A stretch of 64,000 bases of DNA from Bog-1181 sp964565765. Lineage in GTDB: Bacteria > Oederibacteriota > PGYV01 > Palsa-1178. A program made the position numbers and the translations under genes. The stretch spans positions 1 through 64,000 of the forward strand of contig CAZMGF010000001.1 in NCBI GenBank assembly GCA_964565765.1. The letters run 5' to 3'. Positions within the stretch are counted from its first letter, which is position 1; every line of letters starts with the position of its first letter. Under the pieces are notes generated by a model that was not told where the DNA came from, did not search any database, and saw only the letters and a program-made list of their open reading frames with translations. Shown piece after piece: positions 15,493 through 24,270 of the stretch.

Positions 15493-16170
15493 ATGGAAAA
15501 ACTGATAGCTGTAGTCGATGACGAGGATGATATACGTGAGCTTGTCTCAATAAACCTGAAAAAAGCCGGTTTTAAGACAAAAGAATATTCCGACGCCGAC
15601 TCGCTGATAAAATCCCTGTCAAAATCAGCTCCTGACCTGATAATACTTGATATTATGATGCCAGGGACAGACGGCATTGAAACCTTGAAGATATTAAAAA
15701 AAGATGACAGATATTCAATGATACCAATAATACTTCTCACCGCCAAAAGCGATGAGCCTGAAAAAGTGGTCGGACTTGAGATAGGCGCGGATGATTATGT
15801 AACAAAACCATTTTCCCCCAGGGAGCTGGCCGCAAGGGTAAAAGCCGTATTGAGGCGCAAATCAAAGACAGAGGAAAACTCTGAAATAGTCGAGCTCGGG
15901 CCGGTTTCCATTGATATGGATAAACACGAAGTAACCGTCAGGGGCAAAAAAGTGGAACTGACAGCGACAGAATTTAATATACTGCACATACTTGCCCTTA
16001 AAAAGGAACGCGTGTTGTCGCGCGAGCAGATACTGGACAATCTCTGGGGAAGTGAAAAAACAGTTGTGGACCGCACCATTGACGTCCATATAAAACACCT
16101 GCGTACAAAACTCGGGGCCGCCGGGAAAATGATAAAGAATATACGCGGCGTCGGTTATAAAATAGAATAA
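15493..16170 (+). CDS. phoB: Phosphate-type response regulator (OmpR family)
   Basis: A 225-aa OmpR/PhoB-family regulator. The receiver domain has acidic D10/E11/D12, phosphoacceptor D53 and KPF near residue 108; the C-terminal winged-helix output ends in TIDVHIKHLRTKL and RGVGYKIE, typical of the family. It overlaps the sensor kinase gene by one base (TAATG), and the whole phosphate uptake set follows, so the PhoB/PhoP assignment is strong by context. It presumably binds the TTAACA repeats before its own gene, the porin and pstC. ATG 15493 has only a weak upstream purine stretch. Confidence 0.9.
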   Translation: MEKLIAVVDDEDDIRELVSINLKKAGFKTKEYSDADSLIKSLSKSAPDLIILDIMMPGTDGIETLKILKKDDRYSMIPIILLTAKSDEPEKVVGLEIGADDYVTKPFSPRELAARVKAVLRRKSKTEENSEIVELGPVSIDMDKHEVTVRGKKVELTATEFNILHILALKKERVLSREQILDNLWGSEKTVVDRTIDVHIKHLRTKLGAAGKMIKNIRGVGYKIE

Positions 16171-17900
16171 TGAAAAACAAACTTTTTACAAGGATATTTA
16201 TAAGCTATATAATAGTTGCCGCGGTAACAGCTGTTTTATCCGGTTTTTTTTCAATGAACTCCATAAGGTCCCACACAATAGAAACGCAAAAATCAATTTT
16301 AAAAAAATTCATTTCTGTAATTATGCCTTCAGCCGAGCCATATTTAAAAAAGCCCGGCGCCGCGGGGCTGGAAGAGTTTATAAAAAAAGCAAGCATCGGG
16401 ACTGATATAAGGTTCAGTTTTATTAATAAAGATGGAAAAGTATTGGCAGACTCCGAACACGACCCCGAGACAATGGACAATCACAGCTACAGGCCCGAGA
16501 TACGATCCGCACTGGCAGGCTCTGACGGCTCATCAATGCGTTTTTCAAATACTATAAAACAGGATATGCTTTATTATGCCGTGCCGTATTATGGCGGCAA
16601 TAAATATGTTTCCGCGGTAATAAGGGCCTCAATGCCTGTTTCCGACATAAAAGCTTTATCCGACTCCATGATGTGGGAGATAATAAAAGCGCTTGCACTT
16701 GTGCTTCTTATAGCACTGGCTGCCGCTTATTTTTATTCCAGAAACCTGTACAGGCCGATAAAAGAGCTGGCCATTGCCTCCGGAAAAGTTGCCGCGCAGG
16801 ATTTTGACGTGAGGGTATCGGTAAGGGAGCGCGATGAAATGCGCGAACTGGCCGAAAATTTTAATTTCATGACATCACAGATAAAACAGCTTTTTTCCGA
16901 ACTCAAAGAGAAACAAAAACAGCTTGATTCTATTATTGATTCCGTATCGGAAGGGCTGCTTGTTGTTGATGAAAAGGGAAGGTTAGTCCTCATAAATAAA
17001 AGTTTCCGCGCGATAGCCGGAGCCGATATTAAGGAAGGCGGTTTTTACTGGGAGTGCTTTATGCCGGTAAAATTCAATGAAGCTGTTGAAAAGGGGCTGA
17101 AAAACAGGGCTTATTTTGTGGAACAACTTGATATAAAGGGCAGAACCTACCTGTGCAGCGCAAATTTTCTTGAGGAAAAAAAGCAGGTTGCATTTGTCCT
17201 CTATGATATATCCGAGTTCAAGGATCTGGAGCGCATTAAAAAGGATTTTGTGGCAAATGTTTCCCATGAGCTGCGCACGCCGCTTACCGCCATAAAGGGC
17301 TTTGCGGAAACACTTGAGCAGGATTCAAAGAACGCCGAAGAGAGGCACTACCTTGATATTATAAAAAAGAACGCAGACAGGCTCATTAATATAGTAAACG
17401 ACCTGCTTACATTATCACAGCTGGAAGAAATGGAAAAACTGAGCGATACGGATAATGTGAATATTTTTGAGGTTGTATCAAACGCCCTGAAAATATTCGA
17501 GCAGGCAATCAAGGCAAAGGGGCTGTCTGTAAATGTTGATATTGACAGGCGTGTTCCGCTTATAAAAGGGGATTTTTTCAGGCTCGAGCAGGTCTTTATC
17601 AACCTTATTGACAACGCTGTAAAATACACGGATAAAGGGTCGATTGACATTTCCGCTGTTGTTGAAGAAAAACAGGTGAAGATAATTCTGACCGATACAG
17701 GCGCGGGTATTGCGCCCGACCATCTGCCGCGGATTTTCGAGAGATTTTATGTGGTTGACAAATCACGCTCGAGGAAACTGGGCGGCACAGGGCTTGGTTT
17801 ATCAATTGTAAAGCACATAGTGGGCCTGCACAGGGGACGCATTGCCGCGGCAAGCGAACAGGGTAAAGGCACAACGTTCGAAATATACCTCCCGCTTTAA
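16170..17900 (+). CDS. phoR: Phosphate sensor histidine kinase PhoR
   Basis: A 576-aa sensor kinase. TM1 at about 8-27, an extracytoplasmic domain (28-168), TM2 at about 171-190, a HAMP domain (about 190-240), a PAS domain (about 250-350), HisKA with H366 in VSHELRTPLTAIKGF, and an HATPase with N-box NLIDNAVKY, DTGAGI and GGTGLGLSIV. The extracytoplasmic domain is larger than in E. coli PhoR and resembles Gram-positive and deltaproteobacterial types. Its start overlaps the phoB stop (TAATG). In such systems the PstSCAB-PhoU complex, encoded just downstream, sets the kinase/phosphatase state. Confidence 0.92.
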   Translation: MKNKLFTRIFISYIIVAAVTAVLSGFFSMNSIRSHTIETQKSILKKFISVIMPSAEPYLKKPGAAGLEEFIKKASIGTDIRFSFINKDGKVLADSEHDPETMDNHSYRPEIRSALAGSDGSSMRFSNTIKQDMLYYAVPYYGGNKYVSAVIRASMPVSDIKALSDSMMWEIIKALALVLLIALAAAYFYSRNLYRPIKELAIASGKVAAQDFDVRVSVRERDEMRELAENFNFMTSQIKQLFSELKEKQKQLDSIIDSVSEGLLVVDEKGRLVLINKSFRAIAGADIKEGGFYWECFMPVKFNEAVEKGLKNRAYFVEQLDIKGRTYLCSANFLEEKKQVAFVLYDISEFKDLERIKKDFVANVSHELRTPLTAIKGFAETLEQDSKNAEERHYLDIIKKNADRLINIVNDLLTLSQLEEMEKLSDTDNVNIFEVVSNALKIFEQAIKAKGLSVNVDIDRRVPLIKGDFFRLEQVFINLIDNAVKYTDKGSIDISAVVEEKQVKIILTDTGAGIAPDHLPRIFERFYVVDKSRSRKLGGTGLGLSIVKHIVGLHRGRIAAASEQGKGTTFEIYLPL

Positions 17901-17908
17901 GCATCTTT

Positions 17909-17976
17909 TTAACAATTCCCGATTAATCAAATATTAACAATTCAATCATTCCGCCTTAACACCCTTTTCTTATAAT
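17909..17976 (+). promoter_or_regulatory. Pho-type box and -10 before the porin
   Basis: TTAACA (17909), TTAATC (17923), TTAACA (17934) and TTAACA (17956); the last three fall on an 11-bp lattice (17923, 17934, 17945 degenerate, 17956). TATAAT starts at 17971, 15 bp after the last hexamer, so the box overlaps the -35 position. The same geometry is seen before pstC. Predicted transcription start is near 17983, giving a leader of about 115 bases. Confidence 0.65.
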
Positions 17977-18096
17977 TTCATCGTAAAAACAAAGCACAGG
18001 GGTTTGTAAAAAAAGAAAAGCATTACGTAAAATAATAAAACACGGAAATTTTTGAAAGATGATGAAAAAGATTTTAAAAAACCAAGGAGGAAGGAA

Positions 18097-19218
18097 ATGA
18101 AAAAAGTACTAAGCTTTGTTTTAGCAGCAGTTTTTGCCCTCACGTTCTTTGCTTTTGCTTTCGCGGACGTCACGACATCATTTTACGGCTACCAGTGGCT
18201 CCGTTACGATTATCAGGTTTATGGCGGATCATACGGCCCGGCGACATACGCGGGCGGGAACGACAGCGACAACACATTTTCCATACCGAGGACTTATTTA
18301 AGATGGAAAATGTCAGATCCTACGGCGGGATATGAAGGCAACCTTACCCTGGATATCAACAACACCGACAGCGGAGAGAACTCGGGAAAGAACTGGTCAA
18401 AAGATTTGCCGGGAGCCATCACGACAGGTTCAATAGACTGGGCAATATGGGTAAAGAATGCTTATGTTGATTTTACAAACATACCGCTTCTTTCAAATAT
18501 TGATGCGCTGGTAAGGGTTGGACAGCAGAATGTATATTTCGGAACTATTGACACGTGGACATACCCGACGATTGAAAAATCGATTGAAGACAAGAACGGC
18601 GTCATCAGCAGCGCCGACCAGGGAATATCGCTTGTCGGAAAGATCGGCGGATGGGGAGGGTATGAAGCCGCGGTTTATAATGGAACGGGATACAAGACAA
18701 TAGCTGACGATTCAAATCAGGATATTACAGACAAGGCATATGATCTCAGCGTTCTTTTAACACCTTTCGCAGGTATCTACGCAAGGGCATCCTATTATCA
18801 CAGGCTTACAAACCCGCTTGGCACAAAAACTTATGATTACAACGCATCGGCTGTAGTTGTGGGAGCTGCTTCGGGCCCGATAGACGCTTTTGTAGAATAC
18901 CTCACGGCCAATGACGCGAGCAAATATGCGGCAGGCGCATCAGGAGTCCTCGTAGGATGGGAAAGCTACCTTGGCATAAAGCTTACGAACATTTTACAGC
19001 TGCATGCCAGGATAGATACATACGACCCGGACACAAGGATACATAACAATGAAGTTAACACATACATCGCCGGCGTTAATATTGACATGACAAATGCTAC
19101 AACTTTACAGCTTGATTACCAGCTTGACGCCAACAAATATCCGTTCCTCGGCGGCGCCAAAGACAACAACAATTCCAACAACAACCAGTTCCTTGCCCAG
19201 TTAGTCTGGAAATGGTAA
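18097..19218 (+). CDS. Outer-membrane porin, probably phosphate-regulated
   Basis: A 373-aa exported beta-barrel. The signal peptide (1-23) ends in AFAFA, followed by DVTTSFYGYQWLRYDY; the chain is rich in alternating aromatic strands and ends in VWKW, a C-terminal aromatic residue as in outer-membrane barrel proteins. ATG 18097 is chosen because AAGGAGGAAG stands just before it. Located between phoR and pstS and driven by a Pho-type box, it likely lets phosphate or phosphoesters through the outer membrane, like OprO/OprP or PhoE by analogy; no sequence feature proves anion selectivity. It also shows that the organism has an outer membrane. Confidence 0.8.
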   Translation: MKKVLSFVLAAVFALTFFAFAFADVTTSFYGYQWLRYDYQVYGGSYGPATYAGGNDSDNTFSIPRTYLRWKMSDPTAGYEGNLTLDINNTDSGENSGKNWSKDLPGAITTGSIDWAIWVKNAYVDFTNIPLLSNIDALVRVGQQNVYFGTIDTWTYPTIEKSIEDKNGVISSADQGISLVGKIGGWGGYEAAVYNGTGYKTIADDSNQDITDKAYDLSVLLTPFAGIYARASYYHRLTNPLGTKTYDYNASAVVVGAASGPIDAFVEYLTANDASKYAAGASGVLVGWESYLGIKLTNILQLHARIDTYDPDTRIHNNEVNTYIAGVNIDMTNATTLQLDYQLDANKYPFLGGAKDNNNSNNNQFLAQLVWKW

Positions 19219-19278
19219 CTTTAAGAAAAAAAGGGATTTAAGAAGTTAAAAAAAACTGATAAAAATCAGGAGGGTAAG

Positions 19279-20121
19279 ATGAAAAATTTAACAAAAGCAG
19301 CGGCAGTACTCGCGCTTGCCGTGATTCTTGCGGTTCCGGCTTTCGGATGGAATTTTCCGTGGGCATCTAAACCGGCAAACAAGCTCGCGCTTCAGGGTTC
19401 CACAACGGTTCTTCCGATAGCCCAGAAAGAGGCTGAAGAGTTTATGAAGACAAATAAAGAGGCCGACATATCCGTTTCAGGCGGAGGATCAGGCGTCGGT
19501 ATATCGGCTCTGATCGACAGCTCATGCGATATCGGCGATTCTTCAAGGTCGATAAAGGCGAAAGAAATAGTTCTTGCAAAACAGAAAGGCGTAAATCCAG
19601 TTGGAACAATCATCGCCAACGACGGCATTGCGGTTGTTGTGAACAACGGAAATAAAGTTGAGGCCCTTTCACTTGACCAGTTAAAGGCCATTTATTCCGG
19701 CCAGATAACAAAATGGAGCCAGGTGGGCGGATCAGACGACACAATAGTGATAATTTCACGCGACAGCGCATCCGGCACATTTGAAGTTTTTAACGAGCTT
19801 GTATTAAAGGGAGCAAAGCTCCGCGAAGATTCTCTTATGCAGGCGTCAAACAAGGAAGTTGCCGAGACAGTGGCAAAAACCCCGGGCGCAATCGGGTATG
19901 TCGGGCTTGGATATCTTTCAACCGACCTTAAGGCGCTTAAGATTGCCGGAGTTATGCCTTCGGATGAGACGGTATTGAACGGAACATACAAGCTCTCAAG
20001 GCCGCTTTACATGTACACGAACGGCGATCCTTCCGGGCTCGCAAAATCCTTCATTGACTTTATTTTAAGCGATGCAGGGCAGAAGATAGTCAAAGATGTC
20101 GGGTTTGTCGTAGTTAAATAA
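19279..20121 (+). CDS. pstS: Phosphate-binding protein PstS
   Basis: A 280-aa periplasmic binding protein of the Pst phosphate ABC importer. The signal peptide (about 1-22, ending VPAFG) has no lipobox, so a soluble periplasmic form is expected. Phosphate-site motifs are visible: QGSTTVLPIA near 39-48, SGGGSGVGI near 66-74, DIGDSSR near 84-90, and SRDSASGTFEVF near 155-166. AGGAGG precedes the ATG. It follows the porin by 60 bp, and a strong terminator lies right after it, so pstS may be made in excess over the rest of the transporter, which has its own promoter. Confidence 0.95.
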   Translation: MKNLTKAAAVLALAVILAVPAFGWNFPWASKPANKLALQGSTTVLPIAQKEAEEFMKTNKEADISVSGGGSGVGISALIDSSCDIGDSSRSIKAKEIVLAKQKGVNPVGTIIANDGIAVVVNNGNKVEALSLDQLKAIYSGQITKWSQVGGSDDTIVIISRDSASGTFEVFNELVLKGAKLREDSLMQASNKEVAETVAKTPGAIGYVGLGYLSTDLKALKIAGVMPSDETVLNGTYKLSRPLYMYTNGDPSGLAKSFIDFILSDAGQKIVKDVGFVVVK

Positions 20122-20154
20122 ATTTAAAATATTCTTATACTGGATTTTTGAAAA

Positions 20155-20183
20155 GGGCCCGCCTTATGGCGGGTCCTTTTATT
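20155..20183 (+). terminator. Intrinsic terminator after pstS
   Basis: Stem GGGCCCGCC / GGCGGGTCC (20155-20163 with 20168-20176, one G-T pair) with a TTAT loop, followed by TTTTATTT. It separates porin-pstS from pstCAB-phoU. Confidence 0.88.
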
Positions 20184-20203
20184 TAAAATATTAACGGGAA
20201 TAA

Positions 20204-20257
20204 TTAACACAATCTTAACAATCAAAAAACCTTTCATTAACCGCCAGGACATATAAT
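20204..20257 (+). promoter_or_regulatory. Pho-type box and -10 before pstC
   Basis: TTAACA (20204), TTAACA (20215), a degenerate position (20226) and TTAACC (20237) lie on an exact 11-bp lattice; TTAACG stands further up at 20191. TATAAT begins at 20252, 15 bp after the last hexamer, identical to the porin promoter. This is the clearest second copy of the motif. Confidence 0.65.
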
Positions 20258-20292
20258 AATTAAAGCAAAAAGAGAAAATATTTGGAGAAAAA

Positions 20293-21171
20293 ATGGCAAA
20301 ACAAACCGGAATGAGGAAAAATTTTATAGAGAGGCTGTTGCCCGGAGTCGCCTCGGTTTCACTGCTTTTTCTTCTTGGAATAGCCGTGACCCTTGTTTTT
20401 GCCTCCCTGCCGGTATTTCAGACCGTCTCGGTAAAGGATTTTATTTTCGGTACGGACTGGAGGCCGACGGCGGAACCGCCGTCCCTGGGAATCTGGTCTC
20501 TTATTGTGGCCTCTTTTTATGTCACTGTGGCGGCGATACTTTTTGCGCTTCCCCTCGGGCTTGGCAGCGCCGTATATATCGCCGAAATTGCCAATCCGAC
20601 AATGAAAGAAATTTTAAAACCCATAATGGAAATACTGGCAGGCATACCTTCAGTGGTATTCGGATTTTTCGGAATAGTTTTTGTCGCACCCATTGTACAG
20701 AAAATTTTTCATTTAAATACAGGCCTGTGCGGATTTACCGCGGCCATAATACTCGGCATAATGGCAATACCCACTATTTCAAGCATTTCAGAAGACGCGG
20801 TATCGGCAATATCAAAGGACCTGCGCAACGCTTCCTTTGCCCTGGGCGCCAATAAATGGGAGACAATTATAAGGGCGGTAATACCCGCGGCAAAGTCGGG
20901 GATATTTACGGCTGTGATACTTGGAATATCACGGGCAATGGGAGAAACAATGACGGTGTTAATGGTGGCCGGAGGCGCTGTAAAGGTGCCTTCATCCTTA
21001 TTTGACCCGATGAGGCCGCTGACCGCTACAATCGCCGGCGAGATGGGTGAAGCTGTTGGCGGCAGCGCCCATTACCACGCCCTTTTTGCAATGGGGCTCG
21101 TGCTGTTTATAATCAATATTTGTTTTAATATGATTGCCGAATATTTCCAGAAGGGGAAAAGGAATGTTTAA
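20293..21171 (+). CDS. pstC: Phosphate ABC transporter permease PstC
   Basis: A 292-aa inner-membrane permease with about six transmembrane segments and the family's PSVVFGFFG stretch (about 116-124), followed by the coupling-helix region DLRNASFALGANKWETIIRA (177-196) that contacts PstB. GGAG precedes the ATG. It is the first gene of the pstC-pstA-pstB-phoU operon and overlaps pstA by 8 bases. With PstA it forms the channel for ATP-driven phosphate uptake. Confidence 0.95.
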   Translation: MAKQTGMRKNFIERLLPGVASVSLLFLLGIAVTLVFASLPVFQTVSVKDFIFGTDWRPTAEPPSLGIWSLIVASFYVTVAAILFALPLGLGSAVYIAEIANPTMKEILKPIMEILAGIPSVVFGFFGIVFVAPIVQKIFHLNTGLCGFTAAIILGIMAIPTISSISEDAVSAISKDLRNASFALGANKWETIIRAVIPAAKSGIFTAVILGISRAMGETMTVLMVAGGAVKVPSSLFDPMRPLTATIAGEMGEAVGGSAHYHALFAMGLVLFIINICFNMIAEYFQKGKRNV

Positions 21172-22048
21172 AAAAATGGCTGATGCGCTTAAATCGAAAG
21201 AATCAAGGCCCATAGCCCAGGAGCTTGGCTTTACGCTCCTGAAACTTTGCATACTTATTGTTGTGCTGTCACTCGGCATACTTGTTGTATTTATAGTAAT
21301 AAAGGGAGCCGGAGTTATTAATATAGGATTTTTAACCCAGTCACCACGCGACGGAATGGTAAAAGGGGGTATTTTTCCGGCAATACTGGGAACCTTCCTG
21401 CTTTCCATCGGAGCAATTATCTTTGCGCTGCCCACGGGCGCGCTTACCGCGGTGTGGCTGACTGAATATGCATCAAGCCAGAGGTTTGTCAGGATAATAA
21501 GGATTGGAATCAACAGCCTTGCGGGTGTGCCGTCCATAGTATTCGGCCTTTTCGGCATGGCGTTTTTTGTGAAATTTATGGGTTTCGGCGTTTCGCTTTT
21601 ATCAGGTTCGTTTGTACTCGGAATTTTGATATTGCCGACAATTATAGGGGCCTCGGAAGAGGCGCTTTTGACGGTGCCAAAGGCATTCAAAGAAGCCTCA
21701 TTGAGCCTTGGCGCCACAAGATGGGAAACCATGTCAAAGATAATACTTCCAAACGCCCTGCCGGGAATATTGACCGGCATAATTTTAAGCGTGGGGCGCG
21801 CCGCGGGAGAGACGGCGCCGATACTTATGACGGCCGCAACCTTTTACACCGCACGCCTGCCGAATTCCCTTTTTTCAAAGGTAATGGCCCTTCCTTATCA
21901 TATTTACGCGCTCATGACAGAGGGGTCTGCAAAGGGGCAGACAGAGATAGCCTACGGGACCGCGCTGGTGCTTTTAATGCTTGTGCTTGCCATAAACAGC
22001 GTGGCAATATATATAAGGATAAAGTCCAGAAGGGAAAGGAAATGGTAA
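21164..22048 (+). CDS. pstA: Phosphate ABC transporter permease PstA
   Basis: A 294-aa permease paired with PstC. It shows the same core: GVPSIVFGLFGMAFF and the coupling segment KAFKEASLSLGATRWETMSK, and the typical GRAAGETAPILMTAA. The frame extends further up, but ATG 21164 (GGGGAAAAGG before it, overlapping the pstC stop as ATGTTTAA) is preferred. The N-terminal 25 residues before TM1 are cytoplasmic and charged. Confidence 0.94.
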   Translation: MFKKMADALKSKESRPIAQELGFTLLKLCILIVVLSLGILVVFIVIKGAGVINIGFLTQSPRDGMVKGGIFPAILGTFLLSIGAIIFALPTGALTAVWLTEYASSQRFVRIIRIGINSLAGVPSIVFGLFGMAFFVKFMGFGVSLLSGSFVLGILILPTIIGASEEALLTVPKAFKEASLSLGATRWETMSKIILPNALPGILTGIILSVGRAAGETAPILMTAATFYTARLPNSLFSKVMALPYHIYALMTEGSAKGQTEIAYGTALVLLMLVLAINSVAIYIRIKSRRERKW

Positions 22049-22075
22049 TATACAATTCAATAACAGGAGAAAAAC

Positions 22076-22840
22076 ATGGGTGAAGATATCAGGATAACGG
22101 TCAGGGATTTTAACGCGTATTACGGCGACAAGCACGCGTTGAAAAACCTGAATATAGACATACAGGAAAACAGGATAACAGCCATGATAGGCCCGTCAGG
22201 ATGCGGCAAGTCAACTTTTTTAAGGTCCATAAACAGGATGAATGACCTTATAGACGGCTTCAGGGTCACCGGGTCGATAAAAATTGACGGCGAGGATGTT
22301 TATGACAAAAAAATAGATGTCACAAAACTTCGCAGGAATACGGGCATGGTATTCCAGAAGCCGAATCCTTTTCCGAAATCAATATTTGAAAATATAGCTT
22401 ACGGCCTGAAGATAAACAAAATGTACAGCAGCAAAAAAGATCTTGAGGAGAAAGTTGAAAAAAGCCTTATTGAGGCCGGCCTCTGGGAAGAGGTAAAAGA
22501 CGACCTTGATAAAAGCGCCTTTGAACTGTCCGGCGGACAGCAGCAGAGGCTCTGCATAGCCAGGGCGCTTGTAATCAAGCCCGAAATTATTCTTATGGAC
22601 GAGCCGACCGCGTCTCTTGACCCCATCTCAACTTCAAAGGTTGAGGAGTTGATTCAGGTTTTAAAGAGCGAATACACAATAGTGATAGTCACCCATAACA
22701 TGCAGCAGGCGGCGCGCGTGGCCGACAGGACCGCCTTTTTTATGCTGGGTGAAATAATAGAATACGACGTAACTTCGAAAATGTTCACGAAACCGGAAAA
22801 AAAGATGACTGAAGATTACATTACGGGAAGGTTTGGATAG
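22076..22840 (+). CDS. pstB: Phosphate ABC transporter ATPase PstB
   Basis: A 254-aa ABC ATPase of normal PstB length. Walker A GPSGCGKST (39-47), Q-loop in MVFQKPNPFPKS, signature LSGGQ (151-155), Walker B with DEP (175-177), and the switch His in VTHNMQQA. ACAGGAG precedes the ATG. The FQKPNPFP stretch and the MQQAARVADRTAFF segment are characteristic of PstB compared with other ABC ATPases. Confidence 0.96.
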   Translation: MGEDIRITVRDFNAYYGDKHALKNLNIDIQENRITAMIGPSGCGKSTFLRSINRMNDLIDGFRVTGSIKIDGEDVYDKKIDVTKLRRNTGMVFQKPNPFPKSIFENIAYGLKINKMYSSKKDLEEKVEKSLIEAGLWEEVKDDLDKSAFELSGGQQQRLCIARALVIKPEIILMDEPTASLDPISTSKVEELIQVLKSEYTIVIVTHNMQQAARVADRTAFFMLGEIIEYDVTSKMFTKPEKKMTEDYITGRFG

Positions 22841-22897
22841 TATAGTTGATTGCTATGATTTTGCAAAAACAGGAAAAACACATACAGGAGGATATAA

Positions 22898-23557
22898 ATG
22901 GAGAGGCATTTTGACGAGGAATTGAATAACCTGAAGCGGAATATTTTAAAGATGGCTTCGCTTGTGGATGAGTCCATTGAAAAGGCTGTCAGGGCGCTTG
23001 TGGAAAGAAAGGAAGATCTTGCCGCTGAAGTTGAAAATCAGGACAGCGCCATAGATATGCTGGAGATAGAAATAGACATGCTTTGCCTTGACCTTCTGGC
23101 GCGCAGGCAGCCCATTGCCATTGACCTGAGGTTTATAGCTTCTGTTATGAAAATTAACAGCGACCTTGAGCGCATCGGGGACCTTGCGGCGAATATTGCC
23201 CATAAGACCCAGATTCTGGTTAAATATCCGGTGTTAAAGCCGCTCATTGACATACCAAAAATGGGGGAACTCGTCAGGGGAATGCTTAAAGATTCGATAA
23301 CGGCCCTTGTTGATAAAAACTCGGAGCTTGCCAGGAATATAACAGCAAGGGATACTATGGTGGATGACCTGTATGTCCAGGTTTTCAGGGAAGTCCTGAC
23401 ACATATGATGGAGGATAATGAAAACATAAAGACAGGCATCGAACTCATTCTTATTGCAAAACACCTTGAAAGAATGGCAGATCATGTGACCAATGTGGCC
23501 GAGGATATAGTTTATATGGTGGAAGGCAAGACCATAAAACATAAATTTGAAGAATAA
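22898..23557 (+). CDS. phoU: Phosphate signalling protein PhoU
   Basis: A 219-aa all-helical protein with two three-helix PhoU repeats, each with the metal-binding E/D-rich motif (LERIGDLAANIA at about 86-97; LERMADHVTNVAEDI at about 189-203). It links the Pst transporter to PhoR and represses the regulon when phosphate is ample. AGGAGG precedes the ATG, 57 bp after pstB. The N-terminal half of the protein at 11014 carries a similar but diverged module. Confidence 0.95.
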   Translation: MERHFDEELNNLKRNILKMASLVDESIEKAVRALVERKEDLAAEVENQDSAIDMLEIEIDMLCLDLLARRQPIAIDLRFIASVMKINSDLERIGDLAANIAHKTQILVKYPVLKPLIDIPKMGELVRGMLKDSITALVDKNSELARNITARDTMVDDLYVQVFREVLTHMMEDNENIKTGIELILIAKHLERMADHVTNVAEDIVYMVEGKTIKHKFEE

Positions 23558-23570
23558 AAAGGAATACATA

Positions 23571-23999
23571 ATGGATAAAACAAAAGTTCTCTTTGTGTGC
23601 ATACATAATTCGGCGCGGTCGCAGATGGCGGAAGCTTTCCTGAACAGGATAGGAGAAAAGGATTTTGCGGCGGAAAGCGCCGGAATTGAACCCGGGAAAC
23701 TCAACCCTTATGTTGTCGACGTGATGGCTGAGATTGGATATGACATTTCAAAAAACAGCACAAAAAGCGTCTTTGATTTCGCCGGAGAGGGCAGGAAATA
23801 TGATTATGTCATCACCGTCTGTGATAAGGACGCGGCCGAGCGCTGCCCGGTTTTTTACGGCCCGCACGAGCACCTTCACTGGTCGTTTCAGGACCCTTCC
23901 ACAATGGAAGGCACCGAAGACATGAAAAGGGCAAAAGCAAGGGCGGTAAGGGACGAGATAAAAAGAAAAATAACGCAGTTTGTCGCGCACGAGCTGTAG
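23571..23999 (+). CDS. arsC: Arsenate reductase, thioredoxin-type ArsC
   Basis: A 142-aa low-molecular-weight phosphatase-fold protein. The CX5R loop C10-IHNSA-R16 and a second redox pair, C84 and C92, match the three-cysteine, thioredoxin-coupled ArsC family rather than plain tyrosine phosphatases, which lack the extra cysteines. ATG 23571 is used; AAAGG precedes it. It lies 13 bp after phoU. Since arsenate enters through Pst when phosphate is scarce, co-expression would give detoxification during high Pst activity. No arsenite exporter gene is visible nearby. Confidence 0.88.
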   Translation: MDKTKVLFVCIHNSARSQMAEAFLNRIGEKDFAAESAGIEPGKLNPYVVDVMAEIGYDISKNSTKSVFDFAGEGRKYDYVITVCDKDAAERCPVFYGPHEHLHWSFQDPSTMEGTEDMKRAKARAVRDEIKRKITQFVAHEL

Positions 24000-24034
24000 A
24001 TAAAACATCCATTTTAGCAAGCCACATCCCCCGC

Positions 24035-24062
24035 TTGACAATTCACGTAAATCCCCTATAAT
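24035..24062 (+). promoter_or_regulatory. Consensus sigma-70-type promoter
   Basis: TTGACA (24035-24040), 16-bp spacer, TATAAT (24057-24062): a full consensus match, 27 bp before the ATG of the small Cys4 protein gene. It separates that gene from the phosphate operon. Confidence 0.75.
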
Positions 24063-24089
24063 CATAATAATCCCATTAAAAGGTGAAAA

Positions 24090-24248
24090 ATGGAGCTCTG
24101 GCTGAAGCTGAGGAATTATTTTTTAAAGCTGATGATAAAATTTGACAACGGCTTTTTGTGCGATACCTGCAAATACAATCATCCAAGCGACTGCACACAG
24201 CCCGAGAGGCCCAATTCGAAAGAATGCAGGGAATACAGGCATAAATAA
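24090..24248 (+). CDS. Small Cys4 protein, unknown
   Basis: A 52-aa protein starting at ATG 24090 (AAAGGTG before it). An N-terminal amphipathic helix (MELWLKLRNYF) is followed by four cysteines, C24 and C27 (CDTC), C35 and C46, in a basic, Tyr-rich context that could bind zinc or an Fe-S centre. The strong promoter just upstream and the neighbouring FmdB-type zinc-ribbon gene 22 bp downstream support a real gene. Function unknown. Confidence 0.6.
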   Translation: MELWLKLRNYFLKLMIKFDNGFLCDTCKYNHPSDCTQPERPNSKECREYRHK

Positions 24249-24270
24249 ATTAGCAATTAAGGAGAATTAA

